Source: Aquabacter sp040049275 (GTDB lineage: Bacteria; Pseudomonadota; Alphaproteobacteria; Rhizobiales; Xanthobacteraceae). Taken from it: 64,000 nucleotides of DNA. The position numbers and the translations under genes are program-made. The notes below the pieces were generated by a model. It did not search any database. It was not told the DNA's origin and saw only the letters and a list, made by a program, of their open reading frames with translations. Location: assembly GCF_040049275.1 (NCBI RefSeq), contig NZ_JBDZDT010000011.1, positions 62,001-126,000 on the forward strand. The letters run 5' to 3'. Position 1 is the first letter of the stretch. Every line of letters begins with the position of its first letter. Of this stretch, positions 52,231 through 62,550 are shown piece by piece.

Positions 52231-53175
52231 ATGACGCCAGACACGCCGCCCCCCGCGCCGACGCGCCTTTCGGTGGTCATATGCACCCACAACAGGCCGG
52301 ACGCCCTCCGGCAATGCATCGCCGCCTTGATGGCCGCGCCGGAGGAGCCGGGCTGCGAATTCATTGTGGTGGACAGCGCTTCGAACACGGAGACGCGGCG
52401 CGCCATGGAGGACATGCTGGCGCCCTTTCCCCGCATCGTCCTCCACCGGCTCGATCAGCCGGGCCTCTCCCGTGCGCGCAATACGGGCATGGCGCTCAGC
52501 TCCGGCGAATGGATCGCCTTCCTCGATGATGACACGGTGCCCGCGCCCGACTGGCTCGCCCGCGCCTGCACGCTGATCGCCGAGGTTCCCCCCGCCTGCT
52601 CCATCATCGGCGGTGCGGTCCATCCCCTCCATCCCGCCGGCATGCCGGCGCTTCCCTCAAGATGGCTTCAGCTCCTGTCCATCATCGAGGAGAAAGGGGA
52701 AGGCGATCGCACCCATGCCCCGGCCGTGTGCGGCGCCAACATCATCCTGCGCAAAAGCCATCTCCTCGAGGTGGGCGGCTTTCCTGAGCGCCTCGGCCGC
52801 CAGGGACTACGCCTTTTGAGCGGGGAAGAGAAATTCGTCGAGCGCCGCCTCATTACCCTGGGTGCGCGGCTCTGGTATTCCGACCGCCTCAGGGTGCAGC
52901 ACATGATCGCCCCGGACCGGCTGCAATGGCGATGGATCGCGACGCGGGCCTATTGGGAGGGGATCAGCGACGTCATCATCCTGCGTCTCATGGGCACGCG
53001 GCCGGGTGTGTTGAAGGCCCTCAAGGTGGCTTGCGGCGCCGTGATCCTCGGCCCCCTCTCCGTCCTGCCCTTCAGCGGCAGCGATACGGCGCTGCGCTTC
53101 TGGTACGACGTGGGCTGGCTGCGCGAATTCATCGGCGGACGGGAGGCCGGCGCGCGGGAAGAGCCGGCTGGCTGA
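52231..53175 (+). CDS. glycosyltransferase family 2
   Basis: This 314-residue GT2 enzyme has LSVVICTHNRPDALRQCIAA near 13-32, ARNTGMALSSGEWIAFLDDD near 79-98 and a C-terminal hydrophobic stretch (VACGAVILGPLSVLPF near 270-285) that may associate with the membrane. ATG 52231 is chosen by domain start; it lies 26 bp after the deacetylase stop. It is the last gene of the plus-strand polysaccharide unit and converges on the FtsK-like gene across repeat copy 3. Confidence 0.87.
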   Translation: MTPDTPPPAPTRLSVVICTHNRPDALRQCIAALMAAPEEPGCEFIVVDSASNTETRRAMEDMLAPFPRIVLHRLDQPGLSRARNTGMALSSGEWIAFLDDDTVPAPDWLARACTLIAEVPPACSIIGGAVHPLHPAGMPALPSRWLQLLSIIEEKGEGDRTHAPAVCGANIILRKSHLLEVGGFPERLGRQGLRLLSGEEKFVERRLITLGARLWYSDRLRVQHMIAPDRLQWRWIATRAYWEGISDVIILRLMGTRPGVLKALKVACGAVILGPLSVLPFSGSDTALRFWYDVGWLREFIGGREAGAREEPAG

Positions 53176-53224
53176 GGGCGTTCGGACCAAGCGTGCCGCC
53201 ATTCCCTCGCCCAGCAGAACCATC

Positions 53225-53318
53225 GTCATGGCCGGGCTTGTCCCGGCCATCCACGGGGCTCCGCTAGGTGCGCGCTTAAGGGAGAGGCGTGGATGCCCGG
53301 GCCAAGCCCGGGCATGAC
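53225..53318. repeat. dispersed long palindromic repeat, copy 3
   Basis: This 94-bp element starts GTCATGGCCGGGCTTGTCCC and ends GGGCCAAGCCCGGGCATGAC. It lies between the convergent GT2 gene (stop 53175) and FtsK-like gene (stop 53339), the same kind of location as copy 2. Confidence 0.87.
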
Positions 53319-53338
53319 GCAAGGATCAAACCGCCCCC

Positions 53339-55825
53339 TCAGCCCGGCCGCGAAACGCTGAGGATCTCGCGCTTGCCGGCATGGTTCGCCGGGCCGACGA
53401 TCCCCTCATTCTCCATCCGCTCCATCAGGCTGGCGGCCTTGTTGTAGCCGACCTGGAGGCGGCGCTGGATGTAGGAGGTGGATGCCTTGCGGTCCCGCTG
53501 CACGATGGCGACGGCCTGCTCGTAAAGATCGCCGCCGGCGTCCCCGAGCGCGCTTTTGTCGAAGACGGCCTCGTCATCGTCCACGCCGTCGTCCGCCTCC
53601 TCGATGCTGGTCACCGCATCGAGATAGTCCGGCTGGCCCTGCAGCTTGAGATGGGCGACCACCTGCTCCACTTCCCCGTCCGAGACGAACGGGCCGTGCA
53701 CGCGGGTGATGCGCCCGCCACCGGCCATGTAGAGCATGTCGCCCTGGCCGAGCAGTTGCTCCGCGCCCATCTCGCCGAGGATGGTGCGGCTGTCGATCTT
53801 GGAGGTCACCTGGAAGGAGACGCGGGTGGGGAAATTGGCCTTGATGGTGCCGGTGATCACATCCACCGAAGGGCGCTGCGTCGCCATCACCAGATGGATG
53901 CCGGCGGCGCGGGCCATCTGGGCGAGGCGCTGGATGGCGCCTTCTATCTCCTTGCCCGCCACCATCATGAGATCGGCCATCTCATCCACGATGATGACGA
54001 TGTAAGGCAACGGAGACAGGTCCATGGCCTGCTCCTCATAGAGCGTTTCACCGCTCTCTTTGTCGAAGCCCACCTCCACCTGCCGCAGGATGGTTTCGCC
54101 CTTGGCCCGCGCCTCCGCCATGCGGGCGTTGAAGCCATCGATGTTGCGCACGGCGAGGCGCGACATCTTGCGGTAGCGATCCTCCATCTCGCGCACCGCC
54201 CATTTCAGGGCGACGATGGCCTTCTTCGGGTCCGTGACGACAGGGGTGAGGAGATGAGGAATGCCCTCATACACCGACAGCTCCAGCATCTTCGGATCGA
54301 TCATGATGAGCCGGCAGGCTTCCGGCGTGTGCCGGTAGAGCAGGCTCAGGATCATGGTGTTGATGGCCACCGACTTGCCGGAGCCCGTGGTGCCGGCCAC
54401 CAACAGATGGGGCATGCGGGCGAGATCGGCGATGACGGGCTCGCCGCCGATGGTCTTGCCGAGCGCGATGGCAAGCTTCGCCGGCGCCGCGGCGAATTCC
54501 GGGCTGGCGATCATCTCGCGCAGCCAGACGGTGTCGCGCCGCCTGTTGGGCAGTTCGATGCCGATGACGTTGCGCCCCTCCACCACCGCGACGCGCACGG
54601 AGGCTGCGCTCATGGAGCGGGCGATATCCGCCGCAAGGCCGATCACGCGGCTCGACTTGGTGCCGGGCGCGGGCTCGAACTCATAGAGCGTCACTACGGG
54701 GCCGGGATTGGCGTCGATGACCTCGCCGCGCACGCCGAAGTCGCGCAGCGTCTGCTGGAGCACCGCCGAGCTCTGGTCAAGGAACTCCTCGGACAGCTCG
54801 AAATCGGGCTCCAGGAGCGGCGGCTCGGACAGCAGATCGAGGGGCGGCAGTTCGTACCCGTCCTGCCCGATATCCACCTCGTCCAATGCGGGTGCGGCGA
54901 CCGGTGCCTCAGCCTCCTCCTCGAGGACGGCCTCTGGCGCAGCCTCGATGGCGGGTGCCGGGCTCTCCGGCGGCGCGGGAACCTCCGGCGCCGCCGGGGT
55001 GATGGAATGGCGAATCGTCTGCTGGTAGAGCGGCCATGCGAACGATGCCGCAACGCCTGCAAATGCCTCCGCAGGACGCTCCTCATGGAGTTCGGGCACC
55101 GGATCGGCGGCCGGAGGCATTTCCGTAGCCGGCGGCGCCGGCATCAGGTCCTGCTCCTGTGCCGTGGGCGGAAGAAGACCCTCCCCCACCACGATCATCC
55201 GGGAGAGCTGCCGAATGCGCGCCGGCAAGGCCGATGCGGTTTCAGCCTGCACGGCGACGACCGGCTCGGGCTCGGCTTCGGGTTCAGGCGCGAGCACCGG
55301 CTCGATCGCAACCGGGATCTCTACCGGCTCCTCAAGGCTGGGCTCGGAGAATGAGACCGTCTCAACCTCTATCTGGTCCGGGACCTCCACGTGAGGCACG
55401 CCCTCATCCTGAGGCTGCGCCTCTTCGCTCAGAAGCTGCGTTTCACCCACAGTACTTTCACCGGCCGCGTCCGGCAGGGCCGTTTCCAGTTCCTCGGCCA
55501 GATCAAGCCCCTCAACCACGAAGCGCCAGGTCGCGGTCGCCTCCACAGGCTGCGGCGCCTCCGAATCGGGCTTCCGACGCAGCATATGGTCCGGCGTGCG
55601 GGTGAAGCGGGCATTCTGGCCCAGAATGAAAGGCTGGAGCCAGCTTGGGGCGAGGTCCATCCGTGCCCAGGGCGGCACCACCTCGTCTGCGCGCCCCGCC
55701 GAATCATGGGGCGGCGCAGAAAGGCGCGCGGACGGCAGCGGGAGGCGCATCGCGGCACCACCGGCCTTGGCCATGGGAGGAAATGGAGGCTCGAACGATT
55801 TCGGAGGGCGGTTCGAAGAAGGCAT
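53339..55825 (-). CDS. FtsK/SpoIIIE-type DNA translocase without membrane domain
   Basis: This 828-residue protein has a long proline- and glutamate-rich N-terminal region (to about 375), the FtsK alpha domain (LRDFGVRGEVIDANPGPVVT), the RecA-like motor with Walker A GTTGSGKS near 478-485 and Walker B YIVIIVDEMADL near 608-619, and a C-terminal gamma winged helix (about 765-828; KASTSYIQRRLQVGYNKAAS) that reads KOPS-like DNA sequences in FtsK. The four N-terminal helices of classical FtsK are absent. ATG 55825 has only a weak ribosome-binding site; the frame is open to 55966 without adding hydrophobic sequence. It may act as a soluble translocase or a second FtsK paralogue. Confidence 0.88.
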   Translation of the reverse strand: MPSSNRPPKSFEPPFPPMAKAGGAAMRLPLPSARLSAPPHDSAGRADEVVPPWARMDLAPSWLQPFILGQNARFTRTPDHMLRRKPDSEAPQPVEATATWRFVVEGLDLAEELETALPDAAGESTVGETQLLSEEAQPQDEGVPHVEVPDQIEVETVSFSEPSLEEPVEIPVAIEPVLAPEPEAEPEPVVAVQAETASALPARIRQLSRMIVVGEGLLPPTAQEQDLMPAPPATEMPPAADPVPELHEERPAEAFAGVAASFAWPLYQQTIRHSITPAAPEVPAPPESPAPAIEAAPEAVLEEEAEAPVAAPALDEVDIGQDGYELPPLDLLSEPPLLEPDFELSEEFLDQSSAVLQQTLRDFGVRGEVIDANPGPVVTLYEFEPAPGTKSSRVIGLAADIARSMSAASVRVAVVEGRNVIGIELPNRRRDTVWLREMIASPEFAAAPAKLAIALGKTIGGEPVIADLARMPHLLVAGTTGSGKSVAINTMILSLLYRHTPEACRLIMIDPKMLELSVYEGIPHLLTPVVTDPKKAIVALKWAVREMEDRYRKMSRLAVRNIDGFNARMAEARAKGETILRQVEVGFDKESGETLYEEQAMDLSPLPYIVIIVDEMADLMMVAGKEIEGAIQRLAQMARAAGIHLVMATQRPSVDVITGTIKANFPTRVSFQVTSKIDSRTILGEMGAEQLLGQGDMLYMAGGGRITRVHGPFVSDGEVEQVVAHLKLQGQPDYLDAVTSIEEADDGVDDDEAVFDKSALGDAGGDLYEQAVAIVQRDRKASTSYIQRRLQVGYNKAASLMERMENEGIVGPANHAGKREILSVSRPG

Positions 55826-56079
55826 GCTCGTCCATGACCCGGAGGGCCGGCCGGCGGGCCGGTCGCATGGGATCAGGGATAACGAGGGCGGCGTTAACGG
55901 GAGGTTTGGAGACGCCGCGTCATCCACACCACCGCGCGTTGACCACACCCGGCGCACAGGCATCAAAACGAGAAATGAAACGTCAGCCGTGCCGCCGCCA
56001 CTCGGACAGGCGGCGGCGACACGCCGCAGAAAAATCGGGCCCGGATCGCACCAATGGCGCGGTCCAGGCCCGGCCTTCC

Positions 56080-57009
56080 TCAGACCTTTGCGCGGGGGTC
56101 TGTCCTTGCAAGCCTTGCGAGGAGATAGTCCACCTCGGCGCGGGCGGCGGGGTTGAGCGCGCCACCGGGCTTGCGCTGGGCGTCGGAGCCGATGAAGCCG
56201 CGGCGCATCAGCACATATTTGCGCACGGCAAGCCCCACCCCCTGCTGCTGCTCGTAGCGCAAGAGCGGCAAATGCGCGTCGAACAGATCGTGGGCCGCAT
56301 CGCGCTCGCCCGCCTTCTGCAGGTGCACCACGTCCGCCAGCATTTCGGGGAAGGCATAGCCCGTCATGGCCCCGTCCGCCCCGCGCTCCATCTCGAAGTC
56401 GAGGAACAGCCCGCCATTGCCGGTCAGGATGGAGATGGGCCGCATGGACCCGTCCTTTTGGAAGCCGCGCAGCGCCGAGATCTTGTCCAGCCCCGGCCAG
56501 TCCTCGTGCTTCAGCATCACGCAGGAGGGGTGGTCCTGGACGATCTGCCGGATCACCTTCGGCGTCATCTGCACCGTGAGGGTGAGGGGATAGTCCTGGA
56601 TCACGAACGGGATGTCGTCGCCGATGGCCTCGATGGCCTGGCGGTAATAAGTGAGGATCTGGTCGTCGGTGCGCAGGCTGGGGACGGGCGCGATCATCAC
56701 CCCCGCCGCGCCCTTGTCCATCACCGCGCGGGCGAGCGAGCGCATGGCGGCAAAGCCCGGCGCGGACACCCCGACGATGACCGGAAGCCCCGCCATGCCC
56801 TTCACGAAGCGCGCGGCGATGTCGAGGGATTCCTCGGGCTCCAGCTTGGGCGCCTCGCCCATGATGCCGAGCACGGTGACGCCGGTGGCGCCGGCCTGGA
56901 GATAGCGCTCCATGAGGGTGCCCATGGAGGCCTCATCGATGCGCCCGTCCGGCAAAAACGGGGTGGGGGCGATGGGGAAGAGGCCGCTGGCGGTGATGTC
57001 GAGAGCCAT
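56080..57009 (-). CDS. dihydrodipicolinate synthase (DapA)-family aldolase/dehydratase
   Basis: This 309-residue TIM-barrel protein has APTPFLPDGRID near 14-25, the GIMGEAPKL loop near 48-56 in place of GTTGE, QDYP near 138-141 (the YNVP-type tyrosine) and the Schiff-base lysine in MLKHEDWPG near 165-173 (Lys167). GAAGGGG lies 7 nt upstream of ATG 57009. In a sugar-uptake operon such proteins act as 2-keto-3-deoxy sugar acid aldolases or dehydratases rather than in lysine synthesis; that role is inferred from context. It is the last gene of the operon. Confidence 0.87.
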   Translation of the reverse strand: MALDITASGLFPIAPTPFLPDGRIDEASMGTLMERYLQAGATGVTVLGIMGEAPKLEPEESLDIAARFVKGMAGLPVIVGVSAPGFAAMRSLARAVMDKGAAGVMIAPVPSLRTDDQILTYYRQAIEAIGDDIPFVIQDYPLTLTVQMTPKVIRQIVQDHPSCVMLKHEDWPGLDKISALRGFQKDGSMRPISILTGNGGLFLDFEMERGADGAMTGYAFPEMLADVVHLQKAGERDAAHDLFDAHLPLLRYEQQQGVGLAVRKYVLMRRGFIGSDAQRKPGGALNPAARAEVDYLLARLARTDPRAKV

Positions 57010-57020
57010 GATGGTCCCCT

Positions 57021-57806
57021 TCAGATGCTGGCGATGAGCCCGCCATCCACGCGGATGACCGAGCCGGTGAGATAGGAGGCGCGGGCGGACGCGAGGAAAG
57101 CGACCGTGTCGGCATATTCCTGGGGCTCGCCATAGCGGCCGACCGGGATGGAGCCGGTGCTCTCGGCGGAGACCTCTTCCACCGTGCGGCCCTCGCGCTT
57201 GGCCTTCTGCTCGTCGAGGAACTTGATGCGGTCGGTGGCGATGCGGCCGGGGAGGATGATGTTGGCGGTGACGCCGTCGCGCGCCACTTCGCGGGCGAGC
57301 GTCTTGGACCAGCCCACGAGGGAGAGGCGCAGCGCGTTGGAGATGCCGAGATTGGGGATCGGCGCCACCACGCCGGAGGAGGTGGAGGTGACGATGCGGC
57401 CCCATTTGCGGGCGCGCATGCCGGGCAAGGCGCGGTCGGTGACGGCGATGACCGAGAGCACCATCTGCTGGAAGCTCTTGGACCACAACTCCGGCGACTG
57501 GCCGGAGGCCGGGGTGGGGGGCGGCCCGCCGGTATTGTTCACGAGCACGTCCACCGGGCCGAGCCTGGCCTCGATGGCGGCGAAGCGGTCCTCGATGACG
57601 GAAAGGTCGGCGAGGTCCCACGGCAGCGCCAGCGCCGTGCCGCCTGAGGCGGTGATGGCGGCGGCGGTGCGCTCCAAGGCGGCGGCGTCGATGTCGCCGA
57701 GCGCGACCTTCATGCCCTCGCGCGCCAGGGTGGTGGCGATCGCCGTCCCGAGCCCGCCCCCCGCGCCCAGCACAAGCGCGACCTTGCCGTTCAATCCGAG
57801 ATCCAT
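57021..57806 (-). CDS. SDR-family oxidoreductase lacking the catalytic Tyr/Lys pair
   Basis: This 261-residue classical-length SDR has the cofactor motif GAGGGLG near 14-20, NNTGG near 90-94 and a C-terminal DGG. At the place of Y-x3-K the sequence reads ISNALR near 155-160, so neither Tyr nor Lys is present, although serines at 141-144 are. A recognised SDR subgroup with ISNALR-type sequences exists, so this is not damage. ATG 57806 has AAAGGA 6 nt upstream. Its reaction in the operon is uncertain; oxidation of a sugar or sugar acid is a guess from neighbours. Confidence 0.83.
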   Translation of the reverse strand: MDLGLNGKVALVLGAGGGLGTAIATTLAREGMKVALGDIDAAALERTAAAITASGGTALALPWDLADLSVIEDRFAAIEARLGPVDVLVNNTGGPPPTPASGQSPELWSKSFQQMVLSVIAVTDRALPGMRARKWGRIVTSTSSGVVAPIPNLGISNALRLSLVGWSKTLAREVARDGVTANIILPGRIATDRIKFLDEQKAKREGRTVEEVSAESTGSIPVGRYGEPQEYADTVAFLASARASYLTGSVIRVDGGLIASI

Positions 57807-57851
57807 GGGATGTCCTTTGTGATGGCTGCCGTGCACCGGCACAGGCGGGGA

Positions 57852-58547
57852 TTAGTCGGCGAGACCGAGATGGCCCTTCAGCGCGCCGCTCGCGGTGCGC
57901 TCCAGATAATCGGCCTTGCTGTACTGCATGTGATCGACGCAGAGCTGCGCCAGCGCCCAGCTGTCCGTGCCCTGCAGCAGCTCGATCATGGTGTCGTGCT
58001 GGCGGCGCGACAAAAGCAGGCCCTCGCGATCGGCGAGGTTCTTCGCGCGCATAGGCAGCGTCAGGCCCATATAATCCTGGAGCGTGCGCACCAGATAGGC
58101 ATTGCCGCAGCCCGAGAACAGCATGATGTGGAAGGCATCATTGGTCTCGTGGATGCCGCGCAGATCGCCGGCATCCGCGTGGCGGCAATATTCCGCCTGG
58201 ATCTCCTTGAGCCTGCCGATCAGCTCAGGTGCCGCCGGCAGCGGGATCTTCAGCGCCGCCTGCCGGGTGAGCATCTCGCGCACCTCGTAGATCTGGCGCA
58301 CCTCTTCCGCGGAATAGGAGCACACGGTCGCGCCCACATTCTTCTCGCGGCGCACGACCCCATTGCGCTCAAGCTGCACCAGCGCCTGGCGGATATAGTG
58401 CCGGGAGGCGCCGTAGCGGGCCATGAGCGTGTCTTCCACCAGCCGCGAGCCCGGTGCGAGGCGGCCGAAGATGATGTCCTCCTCCAGGCGCCGCAGGATC
58501 TCGGCCTGCTCGTCGGCCCGTGTGGCGGGAAGTGACAATTCGCTCAT
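57852..58547 (-). CDS. GntR-family transcriptional regulator, FCD subgroup
   Basis: This 231-residue regulator has an N-terminal winged helix (about 12-72; RLVEDTLMARYGASRHYIRQ, LVQLERNGVVRREKNVGATV) and a C-terminal all-helical FCD effector domain (about 80-220; IYEVREMLTRQAALK, HETNDAFHIMLFSGCGNAYL). FCD regulators usually bind a sugar acid or carboxylate and sometimes a metal. ATG 58547 overlaps the stop of the dehydrogenase gene. Being inside the operon it probably autoregulates it, and the inverted repeat at 63902-63976 is the best operator candidate. Confidence 0.9.
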   Translation of the reverse strand: MSELSLPATRADEQAEILRRLEEDIIFGRLAPGSRLVEDTLMARYGASRHYIRQALVQLERNGVVRREKNVGATVCSYSAEEVRQIYEVREMLTRQAALKIPLPAAPELIGRLKEIQAEYCRHADAGDLRGIHETNDAFHIMLFSGCGNAYLVRTLQDYMGLTLPMRAKNLADREGLLLSRRQHDTMIELLQGTDSWALAQLCVDHMQYSKADYLERTASGALKGHLGLAD

Positions 58548-59562
58548 GCCGCATCCCTGTGCCGTGTCTCGAAACCCGACAGCCGGTAGCAATCCTCCAC
58601 CAGCCTCAGGGTTTCCAGATTGTCCTCGGGCGAGGTCTCGAACGGCGCGCCGGTGCGCAAGGCTTCCACGAAATGGGCGATGGTGGCCGCATAGGAGCCG
58701 AGATAGGTGGCGTCCGCGTCGAACGTCGCATGCTCCTCCCGGCAGCCGGACACGGAGAGGTCGGGGCCGTCGAGGCGCAGCGTGCCCTTGTCGCCGAGCA
58801 CGGTGAGCCGGTCCATCTGCTGGGCCGGTGCACCATAAGCAGCGAAGCTCGCGAATACCGAGACGCCTGCGCCGTCCACAGTGGAGAGATGGATCACCGC
58901 GCCGTCCTCGCCGCGCATGTCCTGGCATGTCCGGCTCAAAGCGGCCGCCTCCACCTTCAGCGGGCCGAGCAGCATGCGGAGCGTGTCGAGATGATGGATC
59001 AGCACTTCCGCCACCAGCATGCGCGCCTCCGTGCGCATGAAGGGCTGGCGCTCCAGCGCCCAGAGATGGCCGTCCGCATCCGGCACCGTGCCTGACGTGA
59101 CGAGGGTGAGGGAGACGGCCTTCACCGCCCCGATGCGGCCTTCGCGGATCCAGGCGGCCGCCTGCCGGTAATAGGCCCGGAAGCGCCAGTTCTCGTGCAC
59201 CATCAGGCGCACCCGCCCACCGATATCGGCCACCAATTGCTCGGCCTCCGCCAAGGTGGGCGCGAGGGGCTTCTGGCAGAGGATAGGCAGGCCGTGGCCC
59301 GCCGCCAGCCGCGCCAGCTCCGTATGGACGGCGCGGGGCGCGGCGATATCCACCGCATCGAGGCCGCCCGCCGCCAGCATGGCTTCAGCGCTCTCGAACA
59401 CGGCGGGAATGCCGAACGCCCCTGCCCGCTCGGCGGCACGCTCGCGCGAGGGATCGGCGATGGCGACGACCTTCGCCTTCTCGCCCAATGCCTGCCAGCC
59501 CTTCAGATGGTGCTGGGTGACCCAGCCGGCGCCGATGAGCCCGACCTTCAGGGTGGCGGCCA

Positions 59563-59563
<1 letters not shown>
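58544..59563 (-). CDS. Gfo/Idh/MocA-family oxidoreductase
   Basis: This 339-residue two-domain dehydrogenase has the N-terminal Rossmann motif VGLIGAGWVTQHH near 7-19 and CQKPLAPT near 96-103, corresponding to the family EKP motif with Glu replaced by Gln. EVLIHHLDTLRMLLG near 186-200 contributes the catalytic His. The family oxidises or reduces sugars, inositols and sugar derivatives with NAD(P). The ATG shares its first base with the last base of the ATPase stop. It should act on the imported sugar before the SDR and aldolase steps. Confidence 0.9.
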
Positions 59564-60720
<1,157 letters not shown>

Positions 60721-60727
60721 GGCTGCC

Positions 60728-61588
60728 TCACTTGATCGCGCCGGCGGTCATGCCGCGGATGAGTTTTTCGGAGAAGAAGACGTAGGCGATGATGACCGGG
60801 ATGACCGAGATCATCACGCCGGTGGCGATCATGCCGATGTCCTGGAAATGGTCGCCCATGAAGGCCCGGATGCCGATGGGCAGCGTGCGCTTGTCCGGGT
60901 CGGTGATGAGCACCACGGCGAACAGGAACTCGTTCCAGAGCTGGATGAAGTTCAGGATCAGGGTGGTGGCGATGGCCGGCATGCCCACGGGCAGCACGAT
61001 GCGCCAGAAGATTTCAAGATCGCCATAGCCGTCGATCTTGGCGGCGTCGAACAGGTCCTGCGGGATGCGGGCGAAGAAGCCCTCCAGCAGATAGACCGTC
61101 AGGGGAAGCTGGAGGGAGATGTAGACCAGCGAGAGCCCCAGCAGGCTGTTGTAGAGATTGTAGTCCACCAGGATCTGGTAGAGCGAGATCAGGGTGATCT
61201 GCGGCGGGAAGATGATGGACGAGAACAGGATGCCGTAGATCAGCCGGTTGCCCCGGAAGCGATAGCGCGCCAGCGCATGGGCGGCGGCTGCGCCGATGAG
61301 GGTCACCACCGCCACCGCGCCCACCACCACCAAGGTGGAGTTCCAGAAATAGGTGGCGAAGTCGGAATCCACCCAGGCGGTGCGGAACTGCTCCCAGTGG
61401 AAGGGTTTCGGCCAAGCGTAATGGTCGGCGCTGATCTCGGCGGTGGTGCGCACCGACATGGTGGCAAGCCACAAAAAGGGGCCGAGCGTGTAGATGGTGT
61501 ACACGCCCAGCACCAAGGCCAGGATACCCCGGCTGAACAGGCGCGGCAGGGGCGCTGCGCCCTCGCGGGCGGCGGCGGAGGCGGTCAT
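60728..61588 (-). CDS. ABC sugar transporter permease, MalG type
   Basis: This 286-residue protein has six helices and the EAA-loop segment EGFFARIPQDLFDAAKIDGY near 173-192, with the G residue of the family consensus. The first helix is near 20-40 (GILALVLGVYTIYTLGPFLW). ATG 61588 lies 2 bp after the stop of the partner permease. It pairs with the MalF-type permease to form the channel. Confidence 0.92.
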   Translation of the reverse strand: MTASAAAREGAAPLPRLFSRGILALVLGVYTIYTLGPFLWLATMSVRTTAEISADHYAWPKPFHWEQFRTAWVDSDFATYFWNSTLVVVGAVAVVTLIGAAAAHALARYRFRGNRLIYGILFSSIIFPPQITLISLYQILVDYNLYNSLLGLSLVYISLQLPLTVYLLEGFFARIPQDLFDAAKIDGYGDLEIFWRIVLPVGMPAIATTLILNFIQLWNEFLFAVVLITDPDKRTLPIGIRAFMGDHFQDIGMIATGVMISVIPVIIAYVFFSEKLIRGMTAGAIK

Positions 61589-61590
61589 CT

Positions 61591-62547
61591 CTAGTACTCC
61601 AGCCGCTCGCGCGAGCCGAGCACGCGGTTGAGGATGATGACGGACGCGCACACCACCAGGAACCACACTGTCGCAATGGCAGAGGGGTATCCGAGGTCGA
61701 AGGTGTTCCAGTTGAAGGCGCGCTTATAGACGTAGGTGGAGACCGTCTCGGTGGCCCAGAGCGGGCCGCCCTGCGTCATGATCCAGACGAGATCGAAGAT
61801 CTTCATCTTGCCGATGAAGGCGAGGATGTAGAGCGAGAGCAGCGTCGGCCGCAGCATGGGGATGATGATGTAGCGCAGCTTCGCGCCCCAGCCGCAATTG
61901 TCGAGATCGGCCGCCTCCAGCACTTCCTTCGGCAAAGAATGGATGGCCGCGAGGCACACCACCATGTTGAACCCGGCCCATTTCCAGGCATGGGTGACGA
62001 TGACGGAGGCAAGCGCAAGATTAGGGTCGCCGAGCCAGGAGGACGCCAGCGCATCGAGCCCCACGGCGCGCAGCATGACGTTGAGGACGCCCCAGTCGTA
62101 ATTGTAGATCCACATCCACAGGATCGCGACGACCACATAGGAGAGCAGAACGGGCGTGAACCAGGCGACGCGCAGGAAGCGCGCGAACGGCACGCCGGCA
62201 TAGAGCGCGAGCGCCAGCAGGAGCCCGGTGGCCACATCGAGGACCGGCGCCACGAAGGACCAGATGAAGGTGTTGCGCACCGCGATCCAGAAGGTCTCGT
62301 CGGAGATCAGGTCGCGATAGTTCGCGAGACCGACGAAGGTGGCATCCATGCCTTCGATGGTGAAGAAGCTGTCATAGATGGTGCGGAAGGCCGGATAGGC
62401 GGTGAGGCCGCAATAGACCAGAAGGCCCGGCCCCAGGAAGATGGCCAGCACCAGACGGGTGGCGCGGCGCGGATCGGCGAGGGTGGAGGAGGAGGCTTTC
62501 GCCTCCCCGCTCCGTGACTTGGCCTGCAAGGCGACAGTATCCTGCAT
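61591..62547 (-). CDS. ABC sugar transporter permease, MalF type
   Basis: This 318-residue protein has six to seven helices, a first periplasmic loop typical of MalF/UgpA proteins (YPAFRTIYDSFFTIEG near 52-67) and the EAA-loop HSLPKEVLEAADLDNCGWGA near 215-234. It starts 3 bp after the binding-protein stop. It is the second half of the channel, and also contacts the ATPase. Confidence 0.92.
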   Translation of the reverse strand: MQDTVALQAKSRSGEAKASSSTLADPRRATRLVLAIFLGPGLLVYCGLTAYPAFRTIYDSFFTIEGMDATFVGLANYRDLISDETFWIAVRNTFIWSFVAPVLDVATGLLLALALYAGVPFARFLRVAWFTPVLLSYVVVAILWMWIYNYDWGVLNVMLRAVGLDALASSWLGDPNLALASVIVTHAWKWAGFNMVVCLAAIHSLPKEVLEAADLDNCGWGAKLRYIIIPMLRPTLLSLYILAFIGKMKIFDLVWIMTQGGPLWATETVSTYVYKRAFNWNTFDLGYPSAIATVWFLVVCASVIILNRVLGSRERLEY

Positions 62548-62550
62548 GGA

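Noticed and set aside
53381..55354. A 657-codon plus-strand frame opposite the FtsK-like gene
   Set aside because: Composition is that of an antisense shadow; the minus strand has Walker motifs and a gamma domain.
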